A stretch of DNA of 64,000 nt from Ixodes scapularis. Lineage: Eukaryota; Arthropoda; Arachnida; Ixodida; Ixodidae. The DNA lies in assembly GCF_016920785.2 (NCBI RefSeq), contig NW_024609836.1, positions 4,582,406 to 4,646,405 on the forward strand. Direction: 5' to 3'. Made by a program: the position numbers and the translations under genes. The number at the start of each line of letters is the position of its first letter. The stretch's first letter is position 1. Shown here piece by piece: positions 1 to 12,066 of this stretch. The notes beneath the pieces were generated by a model. The model was not told where the DNA came from. It did not search any database and worked only from the letters and a program-made list of their open reading frames with translations.

Positions 1-1320
1 ATATCTGTATGAAGCGTAGCTTATTTAATGGGTCTAGTTTAGCCCGACCGCATAGGCACAGAAAGAGAACGAACAGCTTATCTTCGCGCTCTTGGCGCTG
101 CTTCAGTGGTTTCATCAGCCCGCAGCGTTGGTTGCGCTTCGAACTAAGGTAAAGCAAAGCAAACATTCAGAACTCAGGGTTTAACAAGCCAAACCAACAA
201 AAAACAAACACGCCCAAATAAAAAAAAAATTATTGCGGGTTTATTTTGACTAACCGAATATCTTTTGACGTGCAACCGAAATCTCAGGTTGGCCTCCATC
301 GGATTGCGGGCACCTCGGCCGATATTTAAACCCGACAAATATATATTAATAGGTCAGCGCGTTGACTGAGAGGAACTGAGACGTTTTAATGTCATTGCCA
401 CTTAAGAGCCAGCGAGGTGGTTTTTGAAACAAAATATAGTCGAATCATTCCGACAAGCATTGTTTGATATCGTAAATGATTTATGCAAGTGATAAAAAGA
501 TTAAAATGTGTTCGCATACGTGGCGAAATCTGAAATGGCAGAATGCATTTCATGGCGCCCGTTTCATTTGGATCGCGTCGGGCATGTGTACCGACGCACA
601 GTAGAACGCGCTCAAAAGTAGCTGTGGTGCACCCGCAGCCTCGCGCTTGCTGTTCTGAGATCTCTGGCTCGCTCACTGCGGGCATCCAGGTATCTCACAC
701 CCTGACATCTCCGCTTTTTCTGTCCTTCACGTGGCGTTCCAAGCGGCACACGAGGGAAAATGCACATCAAGCTGTTTTTGAACACGTGTCGCCATCTGTA
801 CTTTATATTAAGAAACTACAATTCGCCGTAACTGAATGGGAAAAGTTTGAGGTCTTATAACATTCTTAACGTGTAATATATCGATATGAAAGTTCTGGAA
901 AATGTAATATCGAAGGATGCTTCATAATTTAATGTCTCGTTATTTTGATTAGTTGACGTGATTCCGTTTTTATAGCGCCATAAAAAATTACAATTTTAAA
1001 CTATATTTTATTTTAAAATATACATTATCTGTACAGTTCGTTGCTTACTTTTTTATTTTATTACATCTAACCGAACGCTCACGTAAGATATCGTGGTCGA
1101 TGGGACGTTATAACTCGAGAAATAATTTTTTTAATATTAGAGACTGCTGTCTATTAAGAGCCAAATATTTAACTAACAACCAAAAATAATCGTGATATCA
1201 AGACATTAAAGCATTATTAAGAAACTGCTCTTTAATTTGACACTAATTTTCTAATTGTAAGATATATAGAAAGAAAGTTATAAGCCGTCGGAAAAGCACC
1301 AAAACGTCATGCACGGTGGG
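1..1320. other. No gene recognised; AT-rich sequence
   Basis: I see no coding region, RNA gene or repeat boundary that I can support here. The open frames on both strands between 390 and 860 overlap each other and have no recognisable motif. The stretch from about 860 to 1300 is strongly AT-rich. Confidence 0.5.
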
Positions 1321-1323
1321 GTT

Positions 1324-1560
1324 GCACCTTAAGGCTTGTTCACATATACAGCGGAGCACTAAGTTAGCGCAACGCGAGCACTCCAAAGAGCGCTGATGTT
1401 GCGATTTCTAGAGCGTGACTTAGTTATAATATAGCGCGCAGTTAGCGCTTTTGTATAGCTTTGTTAGTGCTTCAGTAGCGCTTTGTTAGTGCTTGAGTAG
1501 TGCCTTGTTAGCGCTTCTTGTACTGCGGTGCTGCGGATTAGCGCGTGCACATGCGGTTCC
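1324..1560. repeat. Short degenerate tandem repeat (TTAGYGCTT core)
   Basis: Between about 1430 and 1520 the motif TTAGCGCTT/TTAGTGCTT recurs every 17-20 bp, giving at least five degenerate copies. The upstream words TTGTTCACATATACAGCGG resemble the termini of arthropod Harbinger-type MITEs, but I cannot place both ends of an element. Confidence 0.4.
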
Positions 1561-1677
1561 GATTCCTGTGGTTGAATTTGCATCAACAGTACCATGTCGG
1601 ACATATGGGACGCTGATATAAAAATGCGACAAAGGCTCTTACGTACTCATTTAGTGCATATATGTGTGGACGACTTA

Positions 1678-1712
1678 ACGCACAGAAGAGCCTTCTGGGC
1701 TCTTCTGTGCGT
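1678..1712. repeat. Perfect 15-bp hairpin inside a 55-codon open frame
   Basis: ACGCACAGAAGAGCC is followed by a 5-nt loop and its exact reverse complement. The hairpin lies inside an ATG-initiated plus-strand frame at 1594-1761 (55 codons). I do not recognise that product, and it may be chance. Confidence 0.6.
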
Positions 1713-1764
1713 CTGCAAATACGACGGAGAAGCACACGTGCATACGGGGTATCTTTTTTAAAGC

Positions 1765-2995
1765 CGAAACTTTACAAAGAAATATACCTCACGGTCTGCG
1801 CTTGAAAGAATTTATTAGAGGTGTTTATGCTGAAGAACCCATAGAACTTATGTTACTATATGCTTTTTCTTTACCTTTATTTTCTGTCCTATGGAAAATT
1901 ATTGAGGGATATACGTTTACAGTATACAGTCGCCGAATCGAACTCAGGAGAGCACCGAAAAGCAAAGGGAAATATTATTTGCTCCAGGATTTAAAACGCT
2001 TACCATGACATGTCGGTGTCAGTCCCCAGGTGCATGGGGAGCTTATTCCTTATTACAAATATATGCCATGGTTGTCAATGGCCGTGGTGAAGTAGACGGT
2101 GTTTCTGCGAAATTACGAGACGTCCAATGAAAAAACAGCTTTCTGACCAAAATCAGCTGAGAGCGCTAATAAGCAGTCCATAGCCTGCCCTGTCGTATAT
2201 ACCTCCACTTCCACTGGATATTACAAATTCGACATTTGCATTTCTCGCTGTGCACCAATAGACAGGGAAACATAACGGCGAATGTTAACTTGAAAAGCTC
2301 TACGAGTTTAACTGAATCGAACTCTGTTAAGCGAATGAACTGAGCCTACTGTGACATATTTTGATGTCTCTAGGTCATGTGGCTCACGCAGAGTGCCTTT
2401 GCGTACGTCACAAGGCACCGACGTCCTAGTCGTGGGCATTAGGGAAGCACAATCCGCTGCTGATACATCGCATTGCAAAGATGTCAAACCTCATATCGAA
2501 GCCATAGTTTACCTTTTAAAACAGCCGAACGCTCACCTAGAAACTCTAGCCTTCTAATAGCGATACGATGTTTGCAAGTTCCATTGAGGCCACATACCTC
2601 TCTCGTAAATTTCTGGCAGTCACAATCCGTATGTCGACAATGACCACGTACGTCCCTTCCGACCCCTCGAATTTCCGTTGAAGTGAACATGAACGGGCAT
2701 GCCAAGTACAAAACTTCGAGAGCAGAATTAACCCAGCTACAAACTCCATTCCTCCGCTTGCTCGGAAACAATGACGAGACACCGGGTCCGAAACTCCGTC
2801 GGGCGACTTTTTGTGGTAAAAGAAAGAAAAGCCGTGAACCAATAAAAACGCCCCTCCACCCCCCCCCTTTCCCCCCCAAAAAAAGAATTCAAAATAAACA
2901 AAACAAAAAATAATTGACAGTTTTCTCCTAATGTGCGTTGTTTTGTCACCGTTCATGCTAGACAAACAGACAGACGAGACTGAGCACTTTCACGC
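1765..2995. other. No gene recognised; homopolymer tract near 2855-2915
   Basis: No supported feature. A pyrimidine-rich then A-rich low-complexity tract around 2855-2915 produces the overlapping open frames seen on both strands and explains their glycine-rich and lysine-rich translations. Confidence 0.4.
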
Positions 2996-2999
2996 AGAC

Positions 3000-3175
3000 T
3001 TCAACTAATCCGTCACAAATAACGGGATTGCTTGTAATTTTTACTTTTATTGTGTTTAGTAATTATTCCGTTAATTTAAAATTGTAATTTGTAATGTAAT
3101 CCAATACGGTTAAGGAACGAATTACTAAAATTACTCGGTGCAATTCTTGCGTCCCGTCAAAGGGAGATATAAAGT
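3000..3175. repeat. AATTAC-rich interspersed repeat, copy 1
   Basis: The tract is dominated by GTAATTAC/TTCCGTTA words. The same vocabulary recurs at 5160-5310 and 11271-11425, each time next to a LINE fragment. The boundaries are approximate and the family is not named. Confidence 0.55.
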
Positions 3176-3554
3176 AGAAGGGCGAAGCAATTGCCTTCGC
3201 GATTTTATCACGGCAACGCAAACGGGGCTTCCCTAGCGAAGAGAGCGTTGGCGAGGGAAAGGAAAGAAAGTCACGGGGAAAGACACAACAGCCCAGACAG
3301 AGCCTGTTTCTGGGCTCGTTCGTACGGTCAATCAGGCTGGCAGGATTCCAGTGTCAATGTGCAGGCTTCGACTTACTGGAAAAGGAACGGACTGCTTCTA
3401 GCGCACACCGGAGTAGAAAACTAACGGTCCACAAAACCATCGCGTAGGGTTCGTGAGGAGTTGGACAGTACGGCTGTGGACACCGTGACCATGGTAGATA
3501 TGACCGCTACCGAAACCCCCCTTTCCTCTCCCCTCCTCCCTCCCTCCCCACCCC

Positions 3555-5060
3555 TCTGCGCCTTGTCCAAATAAATAAAGTCGACGTACTTGCCCCATTT
3601 GAAGTTGGACGTGAAGAAAACACCTAAATATTTGAACTCCGTACGTCATTTAAAATGACATCATCGATGCCTTAGCTAAAAACTAAAGGGGATCTCATAT
3701 TCGTAAATCTCATAAACTCAGTCTTATCAAAGTTAATATTCATTTGCCATTTCTTGCTCCAATTAAAAAAAAAGCGGATGAAGGATTCGTTAGGTAGCAA
3801 TCGATTATTAGGAGACGAAATGTCATTGTACAGAATGCAGTCATCCGCATAAAGACGAATTTGAACGGGCATGTTTTCTACGACATCATTTATGTGTAAA
3901 ATAAATAAAAGAGGCCCTAAAAGCGAACCCTGAAGTACTCCTGAGCTAACCAAAACTTCCGAAGACAAGGCATCCGCAAATGAAACAAACTGCGACCTGC
4001 AATTCAAATAATCTGAAATCCAGTCAAGCAGACGGGAGTTCTTAAGAATGACTTTTAACTTTAAAAAAAGCTTGAGGTGTGAGACTTTATCAAACGCTTT
4101 CGAATAGTCAATAAAAATAGCGTCAACTTGTCCTCTTTTATCTAATGATAAAGCAATGTCATGAGTAAATTCAAGAAGCTGCGTAGTGGTTGAGAAAAGA
4201 CGACGAAAACCGTGTTGGTGAGGACAGAGTAAAGAAATACTTTCAACATAATTGGAGATATGCTTACACAATATGTGTTCGATGGGTTTGCTGCAAGAGG
4301 ATGTAAGAGAAACTGGTCTATAATTCAGAACACTCTACTTATTACCGGATTTGCAAATGGGAACTATTCTTGCTGATTTCCAAAGCCGAGGAACGATTCC
4401 GGATGAAAAAGACTTTTGCAAATTTATAATTAAATATCTCAATGTCCAGACGGAGTAACGATGCAGAAAAACATTTGGAATATCATCCGGGCCTGAACTC
4501 TTTTTACAGTCGAGGTTCAGGAGCAAATTAAGTACACCAGAGTCATTAACCTGAATGTTTGATAACGGTGAACATGATATAGTGGGGCACAAATCAGGTT
4601 CGCAGTCGTTATTCAGAGTGTAAAAAGTCTTAAAATATTCATTAAAGATTTTCGAAATATCAAGAATTTATCGTGAATAATGAAATCACGAGGTGTTTCA
4701 TATCTGGGTAGGATGAAGTTCCAAAGCGTTGCTTGATATGACCAAACAAATTGAGTCAGTGTTACATTAAAATAAACCTCTTTTGCGGCAGCCATCTTTT
4801 CTTCAAGAGTTTTCCTCAAACATTCAAAACGGTCTACGTCCATTGGGTTTACATTATGCTTTAATTTATTATTCCTCTTAACGCGGCGTGATAATTGTTA
4901 CATTTCACTAGTTATACCAGGATGTGTCAGATTCTTTTTTTTAAACTTTGACTGGAACAAATTTTTAAATGCAGTTCACGACAAACCTGCAAAATTTGCT
5001 GAGCTACACATCAACGTCACAGTCATTACTTAGGGCAACGAATTCATCATAATAAAAACT
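3555..5060 (-). pseudogene. Non-LTR retrotransposon reverse transcriptase fragment (CR1/L2-like)
   Basis: This is the reverse transcriptase part of a LINE ORF2, which copies element RNA at a nicked target site. In order on the minus strand the frame shows SGPDDIP (about 4490), the NYRPVSLTSSCSK block (about 4310), QHGFR with STTTQL, IDYSKAFDKVSH, the degenerate GVLQGSLLGPLLF turn, the catalytic YADD (about 3860) and NINFDKTEFM. One in-frame TAG (4337-4335) separates the first blocks from the rest. Otherwise they share one frame for about 900 nt. Beyond a stop near 3672 a second frame continues with FKYLGVFFTSNFKWGK, so at least one frameshift is present. The endonuclease and ORF1 are missing, and the 3' end stops near a low-complexity tract. 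It is dead as a gene. The family call rests on motif order. The exact clade (CR1, L2 or Jockey) needs a tree. Confidence 0.88.
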
Positions 5061-5159
5061 AAGGAAATCAAGAATGCTCTAGAGCAAGATCTCTCTAGAA
5101 GGGTCCAGAAAGGACACAATTTAGGGATTTGCATGCAGTATACAAATATTAAGCGCAGA

Positions 5160-5310
5160 CTTGTACACGTTACTGAAAAATAGTAAGGAATTATATTTAC
5201 AATTACTCAAAGCTAAATTGTAATTTATTACAATTACAATTACCCTCCCATAAAAGTAAGTGACCGTTAACCCCAAAAGTAATCCGTTAATTTCGTGGCG
5301 TTACTTTCAA
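5160..5310. repeat. AATTAC-rich interspersed repeat, copy 2
   Basis: Runs of TTACAATTAC and TAATCCGTTAAT words match the tract at 3000-3175 and lie on the other side of the reverse transcriptase fragment. Confidence 0.5.
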
Positions 5311-5319
5311 TATTATTTT

Positions 5320-6915
5320 CCTCAAATAAGAAACAAAAGGAAGAGGGTTATTCAAATTCTTATTGTTGCCACCTGTTCCATTTACTGACCTTGAGTATTT
5401 TGAGCAACAGCTGACTCTCGAAAGTCTCGTCAGACATTTTGGGTTATTTCTTACTCAAGATGTCGACTGATACGCTGAACACACTTTGAACTGAGGCACC
5501 GGATGGGAGTGCCATATCCTGCCTCACGAATGCCTCATGCTCTGCATTGAGGTTTTTCAGCGAAGCAACGGAAGTACTATTTACTTCGATGACTGTGCAA
5601 AGCGTCGTCCTTGCAGCCGTATAGCCTGTTATTTGAAAGTTTTAGTAGAGTTGGTAACAGTAAGGTGATAAATAATAAATAAGGTTTGGCTTGATATTCT
5701 TTCTTTGGTTCTGGACAAGTCTAGCCTCGGTTGAGACGTTGGTGATTAGGAAAAAGTTTCCAATATTTAAATAAAAGTAATCGAGAGAAAAAAAAACCCA
5801 GGACACTCATAACAATTAATTAGAACGTTGGCTAAAACAATAAAATGTAAACGCGCGTTTGCCATGTGTACCTTGCTTGATGCCTTTCAAAAACCCATGG
5901 AGCACGGACCGACTGCGGTTCACTCCTGTGTTCTCCAGATAGACGTCCGCTGATGCCCCGGGCAGCGAAGGGCAGAGAACTAAGTAAGCCGCATATGGCC
6001 CCACTCACGAGTTTCACTCTGTCCTCAAGCCCAGAATATCAAGTCTACGTCAGCGAACATTATGTTTTACTTGTAAAAATATCTGCTTGAGATAAGATGC
6101 GTCCTGCTGGGGTAAAAACAAGAAGAAGAAAAGGAAGACTATTACCATTCTCGAAGTGCTCGCAAAACGCTGATTTAGAAAAAAGATAACTGAGAAGCAG
6201 ATAACCTGGCTGGAACTCACAAATAAAGTGGGCTAACCCTAGTAGTTGGACTACAGAAAAGTAAGTAGCTTTTAAAACAGGGTCGAATGAGGTGGAAGAA
6301 GCAGAAAGAAATACATCCTGTTTTCTATGAGAAGATGATAAGTGTGCATCGACGAACGAGGATGCTTGTGTCTATGACACCTTCATATATCACCACATCT
6401 ATTTTAATGGGTTTAGGGTAGACGGAGTCGTCGTGTTGTGACAATATGAAATTGGTCGTAGTCACTATGACCGAGAAGGACATTGCTAATTCTTGTCTTT
6501 GCGCTTACCACCTTGAGCTACTTGAAGATGCACACAATCACTTGGGCTGTGTTCCAAATCCTACCCAAATGAATCCGAGTTATTCCGGCGGGTCGTATCA
6601 CGTGACAGCACAGATTGAAAAACGCTGGATGCGGGTAGGTTTTAGAGCGCGGTAGGTTTTAGAGCGCCTAGAGTAAGATAGAATAAATTTTGGAACATGG
6701 CCTTGGTGTCTTCCTCTCCCCGCCTTCGATCGCAAAAAAGAAACAGACACACACAAAAAAGCGGATATAACTTGCCCTCCACCCCCTTTTTTTTTTTTGG
6801 TAGAAATGTTTATTTGGATCTTTTGACATTGTTGTCAGGATCTAAAAAAAAAAATAGATTCTGGGGCTTGATGTTGCAAAAAAGGTCTTTGCGGAACTGG
6901 AGTGCCAAGCCTCCC
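5320..6915. other. No gene recognised
   Basis: Scattered short frames only. An A-rich run near 5790 and T/A homopolymers at 6788-6800 and 6845-6855 are the only low-complexity features. No splice-consistent coding segment was found. Confidence 0.4.
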
Positions 6916-6918
6916 TTT

Positions 6919-9063
6919 GCGCTGGTCAATATACCTTTTCACCCTCCGTCGCATGGGCGCTGCCATCTTGTAATCACGTGATGCGGCCGCCATTAGGTTG
7001 CTTTAACTTGTTGCTCCGCTCTCCCGTCCGCGCCTTGGCGGATGCGTTGAATTTGTGTTTTTCGTCGCGTTTCACCGCGTCTCTTGCCTTCCTCCGTAAA
7101 GTGTCGTCCTACTCTTATACTTACCATGCAATCGCATTACATCATTGTGCGCGCAACTTCTATAGTTAATTTTTTAACACGTTTTGAATATTTTTTTACC
7201 GTCGGCGTGCGGGATACGTGTGAAAAGGCTTTATAGGAACAGGAATCAGCGTTAGCACTTGCGCACATTGAATACATATATGACTTGAAGAGAGCCTCAA
7301 GGGTTCAAATACCAATAACTTACGAGAACTGAGGTTTGGTTACTAATAAGGGCGGAACATTTGCAATTGGTAGTTTAATGTTATTAAATATATAAGTGCG
7401 CATCGGTGTCAAGGGGGAAACAAAAACACTCAGCGTAATTAGGCACGTGTTTTTCCTGAAAGCATGGTGTTTTGTAGTTACAAGAGGTCTAAAACAGTTT
7501 CTTTTGATTACTTTAGAGAACTAGTGGACAAGACGCTGTACCAAACGTTTAGTTTGAATTATTTTTATGCTGTCAATAATAGTACCTTAACATTAGGTAA
7601 CTTGTTTGTTTGCAATATCACACCTATATCTGTTTTACGTTCTTAATCGCGTGTGTGATATAAGCATTGGCTTTATCGGCATATTTATGAATTCCACAGA
7701 ATAGTATATCGTGCTTGGTCCCATGTCCATAGTCTTTCAGTTGCTCAAGTCATTTTTTAATATAACTATGCATTCAATTAATTTATTTCAACACAAATAT
7801 TTGTATTCCCCGCGTAAGAAACTGTCACAGACAGCTTGATAGTTCCCACGATTCACAAAATGTGACGCCGAAAAGAGTCCTTCTGCATGAAAATCACCTG
7901 AGTGCAGCCGATTATCGACTTCGAATAGGGAGTTACTTTCAGTAGATGGCGACGTCAAAATGTGCAAAGCGCATCGTTTTGAAATCAGTGAACAGCTTTC
8001 GTCCATTGGGTGGCGCCTGGCTTTCCACTTCAGCGAAACTTATTGGAGATCATTTCTTTCGCGCTCTTCAATTTCATTCTGCAAATTTTACGGAAGATGA
8101 ATATCAGACTTTATTTGAAGTCTGGCCATTTAGTTATCTCACCATTCTCATACTTTGAGAACGTCGTAAGCAAATGTCCATATAACAAAAAGTTTATTTC
8201 ATAAGGCCAATATTTTGAAACGCTGTTAATGAGTACTTTAGTTAAAGAAATTTTATAGTCAGCCTACGCTGGTCTATCAAAATATTTGTCGAGCGCTTAA
8301 TTTCTTTAAATAAAACAGGCAGGGACAATATAACTTTTATACATTATCTACGTGATTATATGAAACCTTTCTAGTCATAAAAGACGTTTCCAGTCTCGAT
8401 GTTAGAAAAGATTGGTGTACGGAAACCAAACATCAAACAGTAAACTTGTCAGTTCATCTGTTTTTGGTGATTCAGCAGACTGTTAATAATGTTTCCAACC
8501 TGCTTTTTCACTAAGCACTGATGCAATATAGTATGTTGCAATATAAGATGAACAGTTCAATATCTGACTTGAGCGCGAGCTATCTACCTTCCGTACCGAT
8601 CGGTGCACGCACAGTCAAAGCACGGCTGCAGGCAACGAGCTCACGCTGCAGGCGGAGCTTGTCCTGCTCTTTATTTTTTTTCTGAAAATTAGTGTCCGCG
8701 GGTACGGCCGTGGAGAATGGTACCTTTCCCTGTGCATCAGCGCAGTTGTTTCACCGCCGAACCTGACCGAAATTAATGATGGACGGAATCAGACGCAGAT
8801 AGTGTTCGTACAAAAATATCGCAATATAGGCTCGAAACCACTGCGTGGTTTGCCAAGTGGCTCAATACTATTGTTTCATTCGTTGTGTGCTACAAGAAAG
8901 AAATTTATATCGCAAAATTAATCGAAAGTGGCATGAAACAGCATCACAATCGCGTGCACGTTGAAACCGGCCAAATTGAAGCAACCTAATGGTGGCGAGT
9001 GCGCCAGCGCCCTCTACCCGCCGGTCAGGCAACTACTGAAATGAAAAGGTCTATAGACCGATG
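6919..9063. mobile_element. Putative DNA transposon with related terminal inverted repeats
   Basis: The left end, GGTCAATATACCTTTTCA (6919), and the reverse complement of the right end, GGTCTATAGACCTTTTCA (ending 9063), share their terminal word. Further in, both share GGGCGCTG and CCATTAGGTTGCTT in the same order. The 2.0-kb interior holds no transposase I recognise. The arms differ by several indels, so the element is old or the two ends come from different copies. No target duplication is evident. Confidence 0.45.
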
Positions 9064-9069
9064 TCACCA

Positions 9070-10545
9070 GGCGAACTGCGCAAGCGCGCGCATTCTGGAA
9101 GTGGTGCCGGCGCCATGCTACTTGTAGTCATCCCTTTCCGGCTACATAGGGCTGCACATACATCGCATGTAACCGTTTGGAACGCCCCGGTATCAGCTTG
9201 GATTTTCCTGCATGTCTGTACTTCGTAAGATCGTGTTGTTTGTGATTCCTTAGTTTGTGAGCAAGCGCCGAAAAGCAGTTCCAGTCGTTTTATCGTTTTA
9301 GAATCGCTTTTTCGTCTGCTTCGACGTCGTCTGCTTCTTAATTCTTCATGAACGCGTGAGCACGCTGCCGTTCACGCAGTGGTCCCACTGCAGCCGCAGG
9401 AGAAAAATAACGACGCCATTACTAGAGCTTTCCGGCTGCCCGGACGTCTCAATTAACTTAGAAACTGAACATCTAGTTAAATGGCAAAAAACAAGAAAAT
9501 TCGAGGGACCATCGGCTTTGTGTAGCACCGCGGAACAGCAGCAAATGCGTTGGTGAAAAACTAAGCTTGGTATCGCTCAGTCTTGTGCATAGCGTTTAAT
9601 TAAAAATGACATAAGAGGAGCTAAATAGACTTTCTCGGTGAGCGATAGTTTTCTAAAAGTTGTCTCACTCTGGTTGACAGCCTTGCGACGGGGTACAGAT
9701 GAACTGCGGGGAGAAGCGTGCACACAGAGAAGAAATGATCTACAGAAAGGCTATGCCTGACGCGCCGTAACAATTGTCATCTGTCAAAAAGAAGCAACCG
9801 TGCAAGATAGCTGAAAACTTGGGGTGGAGAGGATCTTTCGTGTACAGTTTCTATTCAGTTTTATTTGGTTTGCGCAAGCTCCGAACGCTAAGAGTCACCC
9901 GACGGTGGAAGCTTATTTCTGCGGTCTCGATTGGTGCTAATGCAAAATGGATCAGTAACGCTAGCCTAATAGACCGCAACAAAATAAGTGAGGTTCTCTC
10001 GTTACATTTTTGGCGGTAAGTGTTGCACTTCTAGATTGCATAATGTGGTGTTTTCACGTTTTGTACGAAAAAAAAATAAAGACTGCTTCCGAAAAAAGCC
10101 GTTTTCTTTCAAGTGATGCATATCGGGAATCGTTGCTATTTTTTAGTGAATGTCCTGATCGTTTGAAGCACAGTTGTGCTTGAAAATGTCGTCGCATTAA
10201 CAGTTATAACCACCTAAATACATCGAGAAAAAAGTGTATTAAAAACGGCCTCAGCAAAGCAGTGGAGATAGACCAACGGATAGACCGCTGGTGAAGGAAT
10301 GCTCAGTGAGATTCCAACGCACGGAACATTTCGGCATGCTCTGTGTCTCGTGCCCTGTAATCTTATACTTTTTAGCTGACGCGATAAAGGTGGATATAAA
10401 TTATGAAGCAAATCGCGAAACAAATCGAAAAACGCTGCTTTTTTCTCCGCTCTGTCCGGCTCTGTTTACCTTTCTTTGCTGCTTTCTTTCGGAAAGACAT
10501 AATATCCGAAGCCTTTTAGCCTGGAGCTGTAATTGTAGCACCGTG
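9070..10545. other. No gene recognised
   Basis: The open frames on both strands around 9350-9560 and 9774-10019 have no motif I know and no convincing splice context. Nothing else is supported. Confidence 0.4.
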
Positions 10546-10550
10546 GCATA

Positions 10551-10983
10551 CACTCTCAAGAAAAAAAGGGTGTGAAATGGGGTATTCTTACACCCTTTGT
10601 CCCATATAATACACCCCCAAACTTCAATTCGACTTACAGCGCCCTACAGTCGAGCAGACGGGCCGAAATTTTAGAAGGGGCTTCATAGCCGTGTGGTTCA
10701 ACTGACTAAAATAGCTAATGTACGTTTTACTGACTAAAAAAAAAATAATCTGGGTTTTCTCGACCCTACTGTAAAAACTCGGTGCTTTCTTTATGTGGTC
10801 TTTTTTTTTTGTCTTTTTTGTCTATTTAACAAGTTATATCGTACCATTATAAAGCCCCTCGTAAAATTTGGGGCCGTCTGTTCGACTATAGGGCTCTGTA
10901 CGTCGAAATGAAGTTTTGGGGTGTATTATATGGGACAACGGGTGTAACAATACACCCTTTTACACCCTTTTTCCTTGAGAGTG
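10551..10983. mobile_element. Palindromic MITE flanked by TA (Tc1/mariner-like)
   Basis: The termini are CACTCTCAAG (10551) and CTTGAGAGTG (to 10983), each flanked by TA (10549-10550 and 10984-10985). The inverted similarity extends over roughly 130 bp per arm and includes GTCCCATATAATACACCCC and the GTCGAxCAGACGG block. The centre is a short T-rich linker. There is no coding capacity, so a transposase would have to come from elsewhere. Superfamily assignment rests on the TA duplication only. Confidence 0.82.
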
Positions 10984-11270
10984 TACAACAGGCGAAGCCG
11001 CCCATTGAAAATCATGAGCAAACACCCGGGTATAAGTCTCGTGCTAACCCGAACATTTCCATACGGCGAACGGCGTACAATGTGCATTGACGCTGCCGGA
11101 AAACTGGGGAGAACGGTGGGGAGAACTACACGTACCAGACTGCACCGCGACAGCGGTGGCGTCGCGCAACTCCTAGTGAGATCGGTCTATTCGCGTGACA
11201 GTGTCACTGCGCTCAACTTTACCAAAATGAAAACGACGTTTTCGTTAGAAAGGTGGCTGGTCCTGAAAAA

Positions 11271-11430
11271 ATAGTAACGGATTACAAAGAATCCGTTACG
11301 TAAAAAATATAAGGGAATTACTTTAAAATTACTCTAGAAAAATACGTAATTATTCCGTTACTAAATTACCGATAAGTGTAAGGGATTCCAAGTAATTTTG
11401 TTACTTGTAACGAATTACGTACAAGTCTGA
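11271..11430. repeat. AATTAC-rich interspersed repeat, copy 3
   Basis: The tract contains repeated TCCGTTAC, GGAATTAC and TTGTAACGAATTAC words like those at 3.0 and 5.2 kb. It replaces the LINE exactly where the endonuclease frame loses similarity (about 11430). Confidence 0.55.
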
Positions 11431-12066
11431 ATTTAAGCGTCACAAAAACAGCACTGTGATCTGATAGACCCCTTACTACAGAGCACTCAAAACCAGACAA
11501 AGTAATGCTATGACTAAGGAAAACGAGATCAAGAGTTGAATTATCCCTAGTACACTGATGGGTACCACTTGATACGAGATCAAACGACATAGCGATATCA
11601 ACACGAGCATTACACAGCTGTTGGTCACGCCTGCCCACCGTTAACATACTCCAATTTATATCAGGCAAGATAACGATGAGTTTGTAGTTTCTAAGGTTAT
11701 GTTTCAATATGTAATCATGAATATCAAAAAACACTTGGGCGGAAGAACTGGGAGCTCTGTAAATAGCTCCAATAACAAAGACAAACTTATCGACAGGCAC
11801 CTTGCACCACAGTGACCCTGTATTTGCTAAGGAAGGAAGTACAGTGAAGAGACACCAGACCTAAAAAATAATGCTACGCCACCACCCCTTCCAGACGACC
11901 TATCCGAACGTACCACATCATAATTAAGGGGAGCAAATTCGCAGCCCAGTATAGAGTCGTGCAGACAGGTTTCAGTAACACATATATCATGGGGGCAATT
12001 ATTAGAAGCAACGCAAGCAAATTCAGTTGACTTCGGGAAAAGGCTTCTGGCATTGAGATTTAACAA
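11431..12066 (-). pseudogene. LINE ORF2 apurinic-type endonuclease domain, truncated
   Basis: This is the N-terminal endonuclease of an APE-class LINE ORF2, the enzyme that nicks target DNA to prime reverse transcription. Visible blocks are LNLNARSL at the start (12066), VTETCLHDSI, the DRSSGRGGGVALFF segment, IYRAPSSS, a degenerate PDINW in place of the usual GDFN, and the terminal SDHSAVFVTLKF. A small deletion with an in-frame stop near 11827-11800 breaks the frame between VSSLYFLP and GSLWCKVPVDKF. The domain stops right after SDH, where an AATTAC-rich repeat begins, so the reverse transcriptase is absent. The start overlaps the ORF1 stop by a few bases. Confidence 0.87.

Noticed and set aside
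1594..1761. 55-codon ATG frame over a hairpin
   Set aside because: Too short and without homology that I recognise, and the hairpin alone biases the reading.
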